DNA of 64,000 nt, from positions 1,327,501 to 1,391,500 of the forward strand of contig NC_017095.1 in NCBI RefSeq assembly GCF_000235405.2. Direction: 5' to 3'. Numbering within the stretch: the stretch's first letter is position 1; every line of letters begins with the position of its first letter. The stretch is from Fervidobacterium pennivorans DSM 9078 (GTDB lineage: Bacteria; Thermotogota; Thermotogae; Thermotogales; Fervidobacteriaceae). Positions 35,265 to 43,003 of this stretch are shown here, piece after piece. A program made the position numbers and the translations under genes. The notes under the pieces were generated by a model. The model had not been told where the DNA came from, did not search any database, and saw only the letters and a list, made by a program, of their open reading frames with translations.

Positions 35265-35882
35265 TCATTTCTCCTTTCGTTCAAGTTTATCCATCCAACC
35301 TAAGAAATAATCAACAACATTCGTTTTTCTCTCGTTACCAGCCAATAGCCTTTTTATATTCTCTTTGTGCCTGTAAACAGAAAACAGTGCGAGAGCTAAG
35401 AAAATCACCCAGTAATCTTTTTCGAAAACGAATGCAAAAAACGCACCCGCAAGTAACCCAACAATCGAACCCAAAGAGACGTATTGCGTTGCTGCAACAA
35501 TTGCGATCCATACACCAAGTGCGAACAAACCAGCTTGAGGATATATCGCAAAGAACGTCCCAAGTGTTGTTGCCACACCTTTTCCACCTTTGAATTTAAC
35601 AAACGGGGAGTAACAGTGCCCAATGACAGACATTGCACCAGCCATTACCATTGGATGCTCCCCAAATGGTCTGAATATCAAAACAGCGATAACTGCTTTC
35701 ATAATATCAAGAAACATCGCCAGTGCACCGTATTTTGTTCCCATATTTCTCAGCACATTGGTACCACCGACGTTTCCGCTCCCAACTTTTGTTATATCAA
35801 CTCCTTTTAACTTCGGAATTATATAACTGAAAGGTATCGCACCAATGAAATATCCTAAAATAGCTGCCCAAAACAACGACAC
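35265..35882 (-). CDS. plsY: Acyl-phosphate:glycerol-3-phosphate acyltransferase PlsY
   Basis: First acylation of glycerol 3-phosphate using acyl phosphate. 205 residues, about six membrane helices, with all three PlsY loops: GSGNVGGTNVLRNMG, KFKGGKGVATTLG and the C-terminal YRHKENIKRLLAGNE. GTG 35882 is set by GGAGGGA six bases upstream. No plsX in the window. Confidence 0.94.
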   Translation of the reverse strand: MSLFWAAILGYFIGAIPFSYIIPKLKGVDITKVGSGNVGGTNVLRNMGTKYGALAMFLDIMKAVIAVLIFRPFGEHPMVMAGAMSVIGHCYSPFVKFKGGKGVATTLGTFFAIYPQAGLFALGVWIAIVAATQYVSLGSIVGLLAGAFFAFVFEKDYWVIFLALALFSVYRHKENIKRLLAGNERKTNVVDYFLGWMDKLERKEK

Positions 35883-35935
35883 ACCACATCCCTCCACACT
35901 GAAAGCCACAATTTTAAACCAACCACACTATCACA

Positions 35936-36637
35936 TTACCGAACATATTTCTCAAAATTATCCTCACCAACGAGCGTTATAAGAATCTCTTTGTAACTCG
36001 GATGTAGATTTATCATATTACTCAAAGCTTGCTTGATAGTTTCTAGTTCCTCACCTTTGAAATCCCCACTATCGATTGCCTGAACCAAATCACTTACAAT
36101 CTCTGGAATATCAAGATATGAAAGCACCATCGCAACTTGTGCGCCGAACATAAACCGTTCTTCGCCCTCCAAAAGCATGTATCTAAGCAGTGGGTAAAAC
36201 TGTTCTCCTACTCCAAGTTTTGCTAAGGCTTCGTATATAACCAACTGAGCCTCTTCCAAATCGTATAATTCCAATGCCTTTGTGATATCGGTTACCAGTT
36301 TTCTCAAACCTAAATCCCCAGCCAAATCTATTAAGTAAAGCAAAGGTACGTCGTTCTTTATGCCTCTTTTTATCTTTTCTTTAATCGTCTTCTCTAACTT
36401 TGAGGCTATTCTATCACCTAACCTGTACAAGACCTCAGTAACAATTTCTCTTACTTCTGGGTCATCATCTTCCTTCTCCAGCAAACTTATCATTTCATCG
36501 TAAGCCCCTTCTCCTTTTTCTTCAATTATCCTTCGTATCAGCTCTTCTCTTTCTCTTTCTTGTGCCTCATTTCTTTCTCGGTCGTATCCTTCATTATCTT
36601 TGCCAAAATCATCGAAAAGCTTTTCATCATTACTCAC
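35936..36637 (-). CDS. HEAT-repeat-like helical protein
   Basis: 233 residues, all-helical and strongly acidic. The N-terminal 45 residues are a charged, likely disordered stretch (ERNEAQEREREELIRRI); the rest shows HEAT-like helix pairs (DPEVREIVTEVLYRLGDRI, VPLLYLIDLAGDLGLRKLV). No signal. Family unknown. GTG start nine bases after GGAGGAG. It is first in the 23-kb minus-strand cluster, 54 bases before plsY. Confidence 0.72.
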   Translation of the reverse strand: MSNDEKLFDDFGKDNEGYDRERNEAQEREREELIRRIIEEKGEGAYDEMISLLEKEDDDPEVREIVTEVLYRLGDRIASKLEKTIKEKIKRGIKNDVPLLYLIDLAGDLGLRKLVTDITKALELYDLEEAQLVIYEALAKLGVGEQFYPLLRYMLLEGEERFMFGAQVAMVLSYLDIPEIVSDLVQAIDSGDFKGEELETIKQALSNMINLHPSYKEILITLVGEDNFEKYVR

Positions 36638-36693
36638 GATTCTTTGCTCCTCCTTTTGATTTACAACCTTTTGTTCTCAAAATATTCCACAAT

Positions 36694-36699
36694 ATTATA
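36694..36699 (-). promoter_or_regulatory. Extended -10 at the head of the 36637-13515 cluster
   Basis: Minus-strand TGATATAAT (hexamer 36694-36699), 56 bases before the GTG at 36637. The -35 region is weak. Same TGATATAAT string as at htrA and elsewhere in the window. Confidence 0.5.
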
Positions 36700-36735
36700 T
36701 CACAATATTTCGATGTATAAACTACCAAACCATAG

Positions 36736-36775
36736 TTAAAAATAACCCCCAAGGCATGCACCTCGGGGGTTAGAT
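36736..36775 (-). terminator. Terminator of the mreB-flgF-flgG operon
   Basis: Stem TAACCCCC/GGGGGTTA extended by AAGG/CCT(C) with one mismatch (36743-36754 and 36761-36772), followed on the minus strand by ATTTTTAA. Confidence 0.82.
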
Positions 36776-36801
36776 TATATTTGCCTTATAAAGCTAAGCT
36801 A

Positions 36802-37587
36802 TTATCTCCTCAAATTACTTGCCGTTTGGAGCATTTGGTCTGCTGTCATTATGGACCTCGAGTTAAATTCGTAAGCTCTCATTGCGGAAATCATGTCAAC
36901 CATTTCTTTAACCACATCTACGTTTGATTTTTCAACGTATCCTTGCATAATGGTTCCAAACCCGTCCTGACCAGCGGTTCCTTCAATTGGTTCTCCGCTT
37001 GCTGCAGTCGCTACGTACAGGTTATCTCCTATCGATTTTAAACCAGCTGGGTTGACAAATCGTGTTAAAGTTATCGTCCCAAGCTGCTGAATTGTTCCGT
37101 CAGGTAATTCAACTGAGACGATTCCGTCCGGTGAAACCGTAAGCGAAACCGCATTTTGTGGTACCACGAGAGCAGGTGATAAGAGTAACCCGTTCGCTGT
37201 TACAATCCTACCTTCGCTGTCTATCTTGAACTGTCCATCTCTTGTGTAGGCAATTCTTCCATCTTGCAGTTGTATCTGGAAAAACCCATCGCCACTGATA
37301 GCTAAATCTAATGCATTACCTGTGTTTTCTATATTTCCCTGCGTAAAGAGTTTTGTTGTTGCCGCAAGTCTGACCCCGTGACCAACGTAGATACCTGTTG
37401 GTGTTGTTGAGTTTTGAGCGGTTGCGGCACCTGCGTTCTTTGAATAACTATAAATTAAATCTTGGAACTCGGCTTTAACTTTCTTGTATCCCGCGGTATC
37501 TACGTTTGCAATGTTATTTGAAACTGTATCCATCTTGAATTGCTGAGCCCACATGCCCGTTGCTGCGGTGTATAAACTGTTAATCAT
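36802..37587 (-). CDS. flgG: Flagellar distal rod protein FlgG
   Basis: 261 residues. N-terminal LYTAATGMWAQQFKMDTVSNNIANVDTAGYKK contains the Flg_bb_rod motif (SNNIANVDTAGYKK) and the C-terminus has GYVEKSNVDVVKEMVDMI and the coiled heptads typical of rod and hook proteins. Full length for FlgG. ATG behind GGAGGGG. Last gene of the operon, before a terminator. Confidence 0.94.
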   Translation of the reverse strand: MINSLYTAATGMWAQQFKMDTVSNNIANVDTAGYKKVKAEFQDLIYSYSKNAGAATAQNSTTPTGIYVGHGVRLAATTKLFTQGNIENTGNALDLAISGDGFFQIQLQDGRIAYTRDGQFKIDSEGRIVTANGLLLSPALVVPQNAVSLTVSPDGIVSVELPDGTIQQLGTITLTRFVNPAGLKSIGDNLYVATAASGEPIEGTAGQDGFGTIMQGYVEKSNVDVVKEMVDMISAMRAYEFNSRSIMTADQMLQTASNLRR

Positions 37588-37610
37588 CTATACCCCTCCT
37601 CACCTTTTGA

Positions 37611-38375
37611 TTATCTTAGAGCTCCTACACTGTTTATGACTTTGTTCAGTAACTCGTCATGAATCACTATCGCTTTCGATGTTGCATCGTAGTGCCTTTG
37701 AGCCTCTATCAATTTCACCATTTCACGAACAGCATTCACATTTGATTTTTCTACATATCCTTGTAATATCCTAACATTTGAATTCGGGTCATCTATATTT
37801 ACTATTTGTGCTTGACCAGTGAAGAGGGTTTCTCCCATTTTTCTTGGATTTTGAAGTGTGTAAATTGCCACTCTAGAAACAATATTCCTATTCGCATCAT
37901 AAACATTACCTGCCTCGTCAATATAACCATTTTCTGGGAGTGTTATTACGTTTCCATTCCGGTCTAGTAAATAATAACCCTGTGTATTTACCAGTTGTCT
38001 ATTGCCATTTACAACAAATTCTCCATTCCTTGTGTAAAACACTTCGTTACCTTTCCTCACCGCGAAAAAGCCTTCACCACTTATAGCCAAATGCGTTGGA
38101 ACATTAGTTTGTTCTATAATACCTTGTGCGTAGTGTGTACGAATCTCATCAACGATGATAGCTTGCTCAACATCACCTATTTTCGAAAATTCGACCCTTC
38201 TATTTTCTGGCTCAGGCTTAATACGATATATCTCACGTGTGAGGTAAGCTCTGAAAGTAGGTGTGTCGGCTTTGTAGCCATTTGTTTCAATGTTTGCTAA
38301 GTTGTTTGACAAAACATCCATCTTTGTTATGTCGGCAAGCATTCCCATCGCTGCTGTGTACACACCACGGTACAA
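37611..38375 (-). CDS. flgF: Flagellar basal-body rod protein, FlgF-like
   Basis: 254 residues with the same rod motifs as FlgG (MDVLSNNLANIETNGYKAD at the start, GYVEKSNVNAVREMVKLIEAQRHYD at the end) but a shorter, divergent middle, which fits the proximal rod protein FlgF. TTG start six bases after GGAGGG. It follows mreB by 26 bases; a mreB or mbl gene next to two flagellar rod genes is also known in Bacillus (mbl-flhO-flhP), so FlhO/FlhP is an alternative naming. Confidence 0.87.
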   Translation of the reverse strand: MYRGVYTAAMGMLADITKMDVLSNNLANIETNGYKADTPTFRAYLTREIYRIKPEPENRRVEFSKIGDVEQAIIVDEIRTHYAQGIIEQTNVPTHLAISGEGFFAVRKGNEVFYTRNGEFVVNGNRQLVNTQGYYLLDRNGNVITLPENGYIDEAGNVYDANRNIVSRVAIYTLQNPRKMGETLFTGQAQIVNIDDPNSNVRILQGYVEKSNVNAVREMVKLIEAQRHYDATSKAIVIHDELLNKVINSVGALR

Positions 38376-38401
38376 AGAAATCCCTCCAATTCAATCAAAA
38401 C

Positions 38402-39412
38402 TTATTTTTCGTAAGTTACTGCAACATTTTTCAACAATTCTTCGTCTTCCAGTAACTTACCAGTTCCTTTTGCAACACATAGTAACGGTTCATCAGCAAT
38501 TCTACAAGGTACACCTATGTCTTCTTCTATCGCTTTATCAATCCCTCTCAAAAGTGCACCGCCACCAGTTAACACAATCCCATGTTCCACGATATCGGCC
38601 GAAAGTTCAGGCGGTGTCTTTTCAAGCACAAGTTTTATCCTCGAAATGATGTTATCAACAACAGGTCGAATCATCTTATAAACATCCGTTGAGTTAATTA
38701 CCTCTGTTCTTGGAAGTCCTGTTACCGCATCTCTTCCTTTTACTTCCAATTCTAAATCTTCTACGTCCGGATGAACTTTTCCTATTCTTATTTTTATCTC
38801 CTCTGCTGTTGTATCACCAATCAGCAATCCGAAATTTCTCCTAACTCCTTTAATAATAGCATCATCGAGAGCATTACCAGCAAGTTTTATAGAATCTCCA
38901 ACAACGATTCCTCCCATACTTATCACGGCGATATCTGTAGTCCCACCACCGATATCAACAATCATGTTACCCATCGGTTTCATTACATCAAGTCCGATTC
39001 CAATAGCAGCAGCGGTTGGTTCAAGAACGATATGCACTCGTTTTGCTCCCGCTTTTAATGCCGCATCGTAGACTGCTCTTTGTTCAACACTCGTTGTCTT
39101 TGTTGGGATACCTATAACCATGTTACACTTGAAGAACAATCCTTTGTTGAGCTTTTTCATAAAGTATTTAAGTACCTCTGCGATAATGGTATAATCTGCG
39201 ATAACTCCATCCCTCATAGGTTTGACTGCCAAAATTTTGTCTTCTGGGGTCTTTCCAAACATCTCTTTTGCTTCTGTTCCTATCGCCAAAATTTTGCCAG
39301 TTTTTCTTTCAATCGCCACAACGGAAGGTTCGTTTAATACGATACCTTTACCCTGTTGATAGACTATGAAGTTCGCTGTTCCGAGGTCAATTCCTAAATC
39401 GTTCTTTGCCAT
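38402..39412 (-). CDS. mreB: Rod-shape actin MreB
   Basis: Bacterial actin guiding elongasome movement. 336 residues with all five ATPase motifs: LGIDLGTANFIVY (phosphate 1), GVIADYTI, GNMIVDIGGGTTDIAVIS (phosphate 2), VLTGGGALLRGID (adenosine) and the connect motifs. ATG 39412 lies just after AGGGGAGA; the frame is open six codons upstream. mreC and mreD are absent here; rodA is at 8783-9904. Confidence 0.96.
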   Translation of the reverse strand: MAKNDLGIDLGTANFIVYQQGKGIVLNEPSVVAIERKTGKILAIGTEAKEMFGKTPEDKILAVKPMRDGVIADYTIIAEVLKYFMKKLNKGLFFKCNMVIGIPTKTTSVEQRAVYDAALKAGAKRVHIVLEPTAAAIGIGLDVMKPMGNMIVDIGGGTTDIAVISMGGIVVGDSIKLAGNALDDAIIKGVRRNFGLLIGDTTAEEIKIRIGKVHPDVEDLELEVKGRDAVTGLPRTEVINSTDVYKMIRPVVDNIISRIKLVLEKTPPELSADIVEHGIVLTGGGALLRGIDKAIEEDIGVPCRIADEPLLCVAKGTGKLLEDEELLKNVAVTYEK

Positions 39413-40265
39413 ACTCTTCTCCCCTTTCAAAAATGTATAATCCTAATATTAATGTTGTCACCCCAAGGATGTTGTAAATTGTCGGTTTTGATTTCATCAA
39501 CACAAACTCTGATATAGCCGTTACCAGTGGTATGAAATATATGAAATTTGTAGTCTTTCTGTCACCTATCATCTCAATTGATTTATTCCATAAGAGATAA
39601 CCAAGCGCAGAACAAACAATACCAAGGTAAATCAAACCAACTACGCTTCTTACTTCGAATTTAGCTTGCATATTTTGTAAAAGAGAAAACGGGACAAGTG
39701 TCACAACACCCCAAAATGTAATTGAAAATGTCTGGTCAATTCCCACCACATCTTTTATTCTAACTACGTAGTGAGTATAGAATACCCACGAAATTGCCGC
39801 TCCAAATGCAAGAATATCGCCTACCGGATTAAGTTTCATCAGCCGTCCGTTCAAAATAACGAGGGCAACTCCAAGAAACGATAAAATAGAACCTAAGTAA
39901 TGATACTTATTGGTTTTAACTTTGTGAAATATGTGAGTAAACAGCACATACAGTAATGGGACACTTGAGACAATAACCGCCGCATTTGTTGGTGAGGTAT
40001 ACCTTAACGCTGAGTTCTCAAAAATGAAATACATAGTGATTCCCCAAAATCCTGACCAAAAGGCATTAATGTTTCTTATCTTCTTTTTTTTCGTGAATGG
40101 TAAAAGTACCAACAGCGCTATCAAAAATCTGTAAAGTGCTGCAGGGAACGGTTCAAAAACATAAACAACAAACTTCGTAGCAACAAAGGATGCACCCCAA
40201 AAAATCGTCACAAGCACACCTGGAAGATATTTTAAAACCTGCTTCAATTTATAGGAACCCAACAT
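39387..40265 (-). CDS. EamA/DMT-superfamily transporter
   Basis: 292 residues, ten membrane helices in two EamA halves (TIFWGASFVATKFVV; YTSPTNAAVIVSSVPLLYVLF; VCSALGYLLWNKSIE). Substrate unknown. Start taken as ATG 40265, nine bases after GAGAGG; ATG 40271 is an alternative. Its 3' end overlaps the mreB start by 26 bases, so translation is coupled although the functions look unrelated. Confidence 0.87.
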   Translation of the reverse strand: MLGSYKLKQVLKYLPGVLVTIFWGASFVATKFVVYVFEPFPAALYRFLIALLVLLPFTKKKKIRNINAFWSGFWGITMYFIFENSALRYTSPTNAAVIVSSVPLLYVLFTHIFHKVKTNKYHYLGSILSFLGVALVILNGRLMKLNPVGDILAFGAAISWVFYTHYVVRIKDVVGIDQTFSITFWGVVTLVPFSLLQNMQAKFEVRSVVGLIYLGIVCSALGYLLWNKSIEMIGDRKTTNFIYFIPLVTAISEFVLMKSKPTIYNILGVTTLILGLYIFERGEEYGKERFRN

Positions 40266-40291
40266 GCTCATTTTCCTCTCCACTGATGTTT

Positions 40292-40825
40292 CTATTTTGA
40301 GATTCTTTCCAAGATTTCTAGAACTTCTTCTACACTCCACGCTTGGTATACTTCCACCAGTTTCCGGTTATCAAGGTACTTACCATCGATTAAAACATCC
40401 GCGATTCTGTCTGTCCAACCACCCGTTCCCCGAAGTAGAATCACAGGCTTCCTATTCGCGTATGCCGCTAAGATTTCTATAGCTGTTCCTATTTCTCCAC
40501 CCACAGATACCACAGCATCAACACTCTTAACAAGTATAAATGACCTCATTTGAAAATCTAACCCTGTTTTTACAACCAAATCGTTGTATCCATTCGACTC
40601 CTCTCCCTCCCAAGGAAGTACGCCGACACAGAATCCCCCAACTGATTTCACACCCTTTGAAACTAATTCCATCACACCATCTCTTCCACCGGTGAATACG
40701 TGGTATCTTCTGCCAAGTTCCTCTCCTAGTTTCAGGCAGAGCTCGGCAATTTCTTTAATTGGAGTCTCGTATGGATTCCCTGAGTATCCTATCACGCCCA
40801 CGTTCTTTACTTTCTGTGCATTCAT
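40292..40825 (-). CDS. LOG-family/TIGR00725-like Rossmann protein
   Basis: 177 residues of the lysine-decarboxylase-like (LOG) fold: GVIGYSGNPYETP, FTGGRDGVMELVSKGVKS, GVLPWEGEESNGYND, DAVVSVGGEIGTAIEI and NRKPVILLRGTGGWTD. The canonical LOG motif PGGxGTxxE is here VGGEIGTAIE, as in the TIGR00725 branch, whose function is unknown; phosphoribohydrolase (LOG) activity is not assured. ATG behind GGTGGAGGG. First gene of the flg/mreB operon. Confidence 0.88.
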   Translation of the reverse strand: MNAQKVKNVGVIGYSGNPYETPIKEIAELCLKLGEELGRRYHVFTGGRDGVMELVSKGVKSVGGFCVGVLPWEGEESNGYNDLVVKTGLDFQMRSFILVKSVDAVVSVGGEIGTAIEILAAYANRKPVILLRGTGGWTDRIADVLIDGKYLDNRKLVEVYQAWSVEEVLEILERISK

Positions 40826-40932
40826 TAGTCTCCCTCCACCACCTAAGTTTTACTTGAGAGTTAATTCTGCTCTATTTTGAAAGTATATCATAAATACGTA
40901 AATAATTACAGATGATTTAATCCGATAATAGC

Positions 40933-40959
40933 TTGGAATTATCTGAAAAGTGGTATAAT
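40933..40959 (+). promoter_or_regulatory. Promoter of the chemosensory operon
   Basis: TGGTATAAT extended -10 (hexamer 40954-40959) with TTGGAA at 40933-40938 (spacing 15, short). It lies 37 bases before the cheR-like ATG, in the 170-base divergent gap whose other side serves the LOG-like gene (possible minus-strand TATACT at 40882-40887). Confidence 0.55.
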
Positions 40960-40995
40960 TATTTTTGATAAAGTTTTACGAAGGGAAATGGTAGT

Positions 40996-42168
40996 ATGCT
41001 CAATATCCTGAGCACATTTGAAGACTCAAAAAACGCAATGCTTAAGAACCAGATTGAAGAAATACTAAGAAAGCACGGTATTAAGGCTCAAAAAGCTCAC
41101 ATTGAAAGACTTATAAAAAATATCAAACCAATTTCTGAAGCGCTGACACCCGTGCTTCTTGAATCCATTGTTTTGGAGAACTTAACAATAGGAGAGTCGT
41201 ATTTCTTCAGAGATATCCAAACTTTCGAAAAACTGAGAAAGATATTAAAAGAAAGACCTTCGTGGAATATACTTTCCATAGGCTGTTCTCGGGGTGAAGA
41301 AGTTTACTCAACTGCAATAGTTTGTAACGAAGCTGGGGTAGAGTGTTCCATAAAAGGTATTGATGTCAATTTCCATAGAATATCACAAGCCAAGTTAGGT
41401 TGCTACAATTTCTGGAGCGTTCGTTTTCTTTCAAAAGAACAGATAGAAAAATATTTCAACATTGTAGATGGTAAATACTGTGTTAAAGAACAATACAAAA
41501 CCAACATCGAATTTTTCCAAGGCAATATTTTAGATGCTGGACTTAGCTTTTTTGGAAAGCGTGAAAAATTTGATATAATTTTTATAAGACGCGTCTTACT
41601 TTACATAGACCGAATCGATATAGTAATACAGAAAATTTCTACGTTGCTCAAAGATAATGGATTTTTAATACTTGGTGCGGGTGAATACTTCCCAGAAGTT
41701 TTAGAACACTTCTCCCCTGCTTTTAATGACGTAGGAACATTCTACAGGAAAATATCAAAAAAAACTGAACACCCAGAAATCAAAACAACTAAATCCAAAT
41801 TCTTTGGAAAGCACAGAAAGTTAACAGAAATCGAAAGAACAAAAAGTGAAAAAACACAAGAAATCGAATTTGCCAAATTACTTAAAAAAACATTCGAGGG
41901 GATGGAATTAGAAGAGCGTATCAAGTTAGTTGAAGAATATCTTTCAAAAAAGGCATATCAAAAGGCATACGATATCGTAAAAGAATCGTGCAAAAAATAC
42001 CAAACCAATTATCTGCTCTGGAAATACAAAACGTTGATTGAACTTGAACTGAACGATATTGAGAATGCGAAACAATCGTTGCAACGTGCTCTTTTTTTAA
42101 ACAGCACAGACGACGAGATATGGCAACTCAAACACGCCTTAGACTTTCGAGCAAAGTTGAAGAAGTAA
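40996..42168 (+). CDS. CheR-like methyltransferase with C-terminal TPR
   Basis: Would methylate glutamates of the receptor at 46908 using SAM. 390 residues: the CheR N-terminal helices, GESYFFRDIQTFEKLRKI (family TxFFRDxxxF), SIGCSRGEEVYS (SAM motif I, about 94-105) and FDIIFIRRVLLYID, which replaces the usual CRNVLIYFD; the invariant Asn is Arg here. Then a charged linker (about 250-290) and a C-terminal TPR-like pair (300-390). CheR-TPR fusions occur in non-flagellar chemosensory systems. ATG with AAGGGA. First gene of an eight-gene operon (gap to the next 21 bases). Confidence 0.85.
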   Translation: MLNILSTFEDSKNAMLKNQIEEILRKHGIKAQKAHIERLIKNIKPISEALTPVLLESIVLENLTIGESYFFRDIQTFEKLRKILKERPSWNILSIGCSRGEEVYSTAIVCNEAGVECSIKGIDVNFHRISQAKLGCYNFWSVRFLSKEQIEKYFNIVDGKYCVKEQYKTNIEFFQGNILDAGLSFFGKREKFDIIFIRRVLLYIDRIDIVIQKISTLLKDNGFLILGAGEYFPEVLEHFSPAFNDVGTFYRKISKKTEHPEIKTTKSKFFGKHRKLTEIERTKSEKTQEIEFAKLLKKTFEGMELEERIKLVEEYLSKKAYQKAYDIVKESCKKYQTNYLLWKYKTLIELELNDIENAKQSLQRALFLNSTDDEIWQLKHALDFRAKLKK

Positions 42169-42189
42169 GAAATCAAAAGAGGTGGTCCG

Positions 42190-42966
42190 ATGTCACAAGA
42201 GTTCTATTTTTGCGAGGTGGAACACAAAAACGGAGTTGTCCGGTTAGCTCTAGATGCGAGCTTAGTAATTGGAGTTAGCGATGTTGCCTTTCCAGCGCCT
42301 AAGGAGATAGAAGTTTTCGGTTTCGCGTTGCACGATGGTTTCCTTTACCCTGTTGTAACACACAGTGGCTTGGATGAACCTGTGTTCAAATATTATTTGA
42401 TATTAAAAGAATACGCATTCGGTGTTACAAGAATCATCGAAAAAGCCCAAGCAGTTCCTATACCATTTTCGCCAGACACTCCTTTAGATAAAGACGACCA
42501 GTTCAGAAGACTGGGTGAATACAGTGGAGTTATTGTTGCCCTTGAAGACGACACGGAACAACACTATTACGTTTACAACACATATTATGTCACCCTTCCC
42601 AAAACAGCACGAGTGGTAAAACAAGACAAGAAAAGTGAGGAAAAAGAACACATTAGAGAACTAAAAAGCAAATATATAATAGTTGGTAACACGTTTGCGA
42701 TATCTTTATCGAACGTACTGAATATCCTATCTGCCGATGTAGTTACACCTTTTAAAACGGAAGAATGGGATGGATTTATAGATTACAATAAAATTATCCC
42801 TGTCAAAAACATCGATGCAGGGAAATTCGTTGTAATAACGCAGAATGTTGCATATAGAACTTCTAAAGTAGCCATATCCGATGGTAATATCTTGACGAAA
42901 GAAACTTCCAACGAAACTTACCTTGAAACCCCTGAAGGTATATACAAAATCATTGATCAGTCCTAA
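42190..42966 (+). CDS. Tandem CheW-like adaptor
   Basis: 258 residues that I read as two divergent CheW-like halves: 1-145 (VRLALDASLVIGVSDV ... FGFALHDGFLYPVVTH) and about 160-258 (KYIIVGNTFAISLSNVLNILS ... DYNKIIPVKNIDAGKFVVI). Each keeps the order of strands and the position of the hydrophobic V.xIL motif but not the exact CheW consensus. It would link the receptor to the CheA hybrid. ATG with AGAGGTGG. The fold call rests on pattern and on its place directly before the CheA gene. Confidence 0.6.
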   Translation: MSQEFYFCEVEHKNGVVRLALDASLVIGVSDVAFPAPKEIEVFGFALHDGFLYPVVTHSGLDEPVFKYYLILKEYAFGVTRIIEKAQAVPIPFSPDTPLDKDDQFRRLGEYSGVIVALEDDTEQHYYVYNTYYVTLPKTARVVKQDKKSEEKEHIRELKSKYIIVGNTFAISLSNVLNILSADVVTPFKTEEWDGFIDYNKIIPVKNIDAGKFVVITQNVAYRTSKVAISDGNILTKETSNETYLETPEGIYKIIDQS

Positions 42967-43003
42967 CTACCTTAACCAAAAAATAATACAAAGGGATGAT
43001 AGT

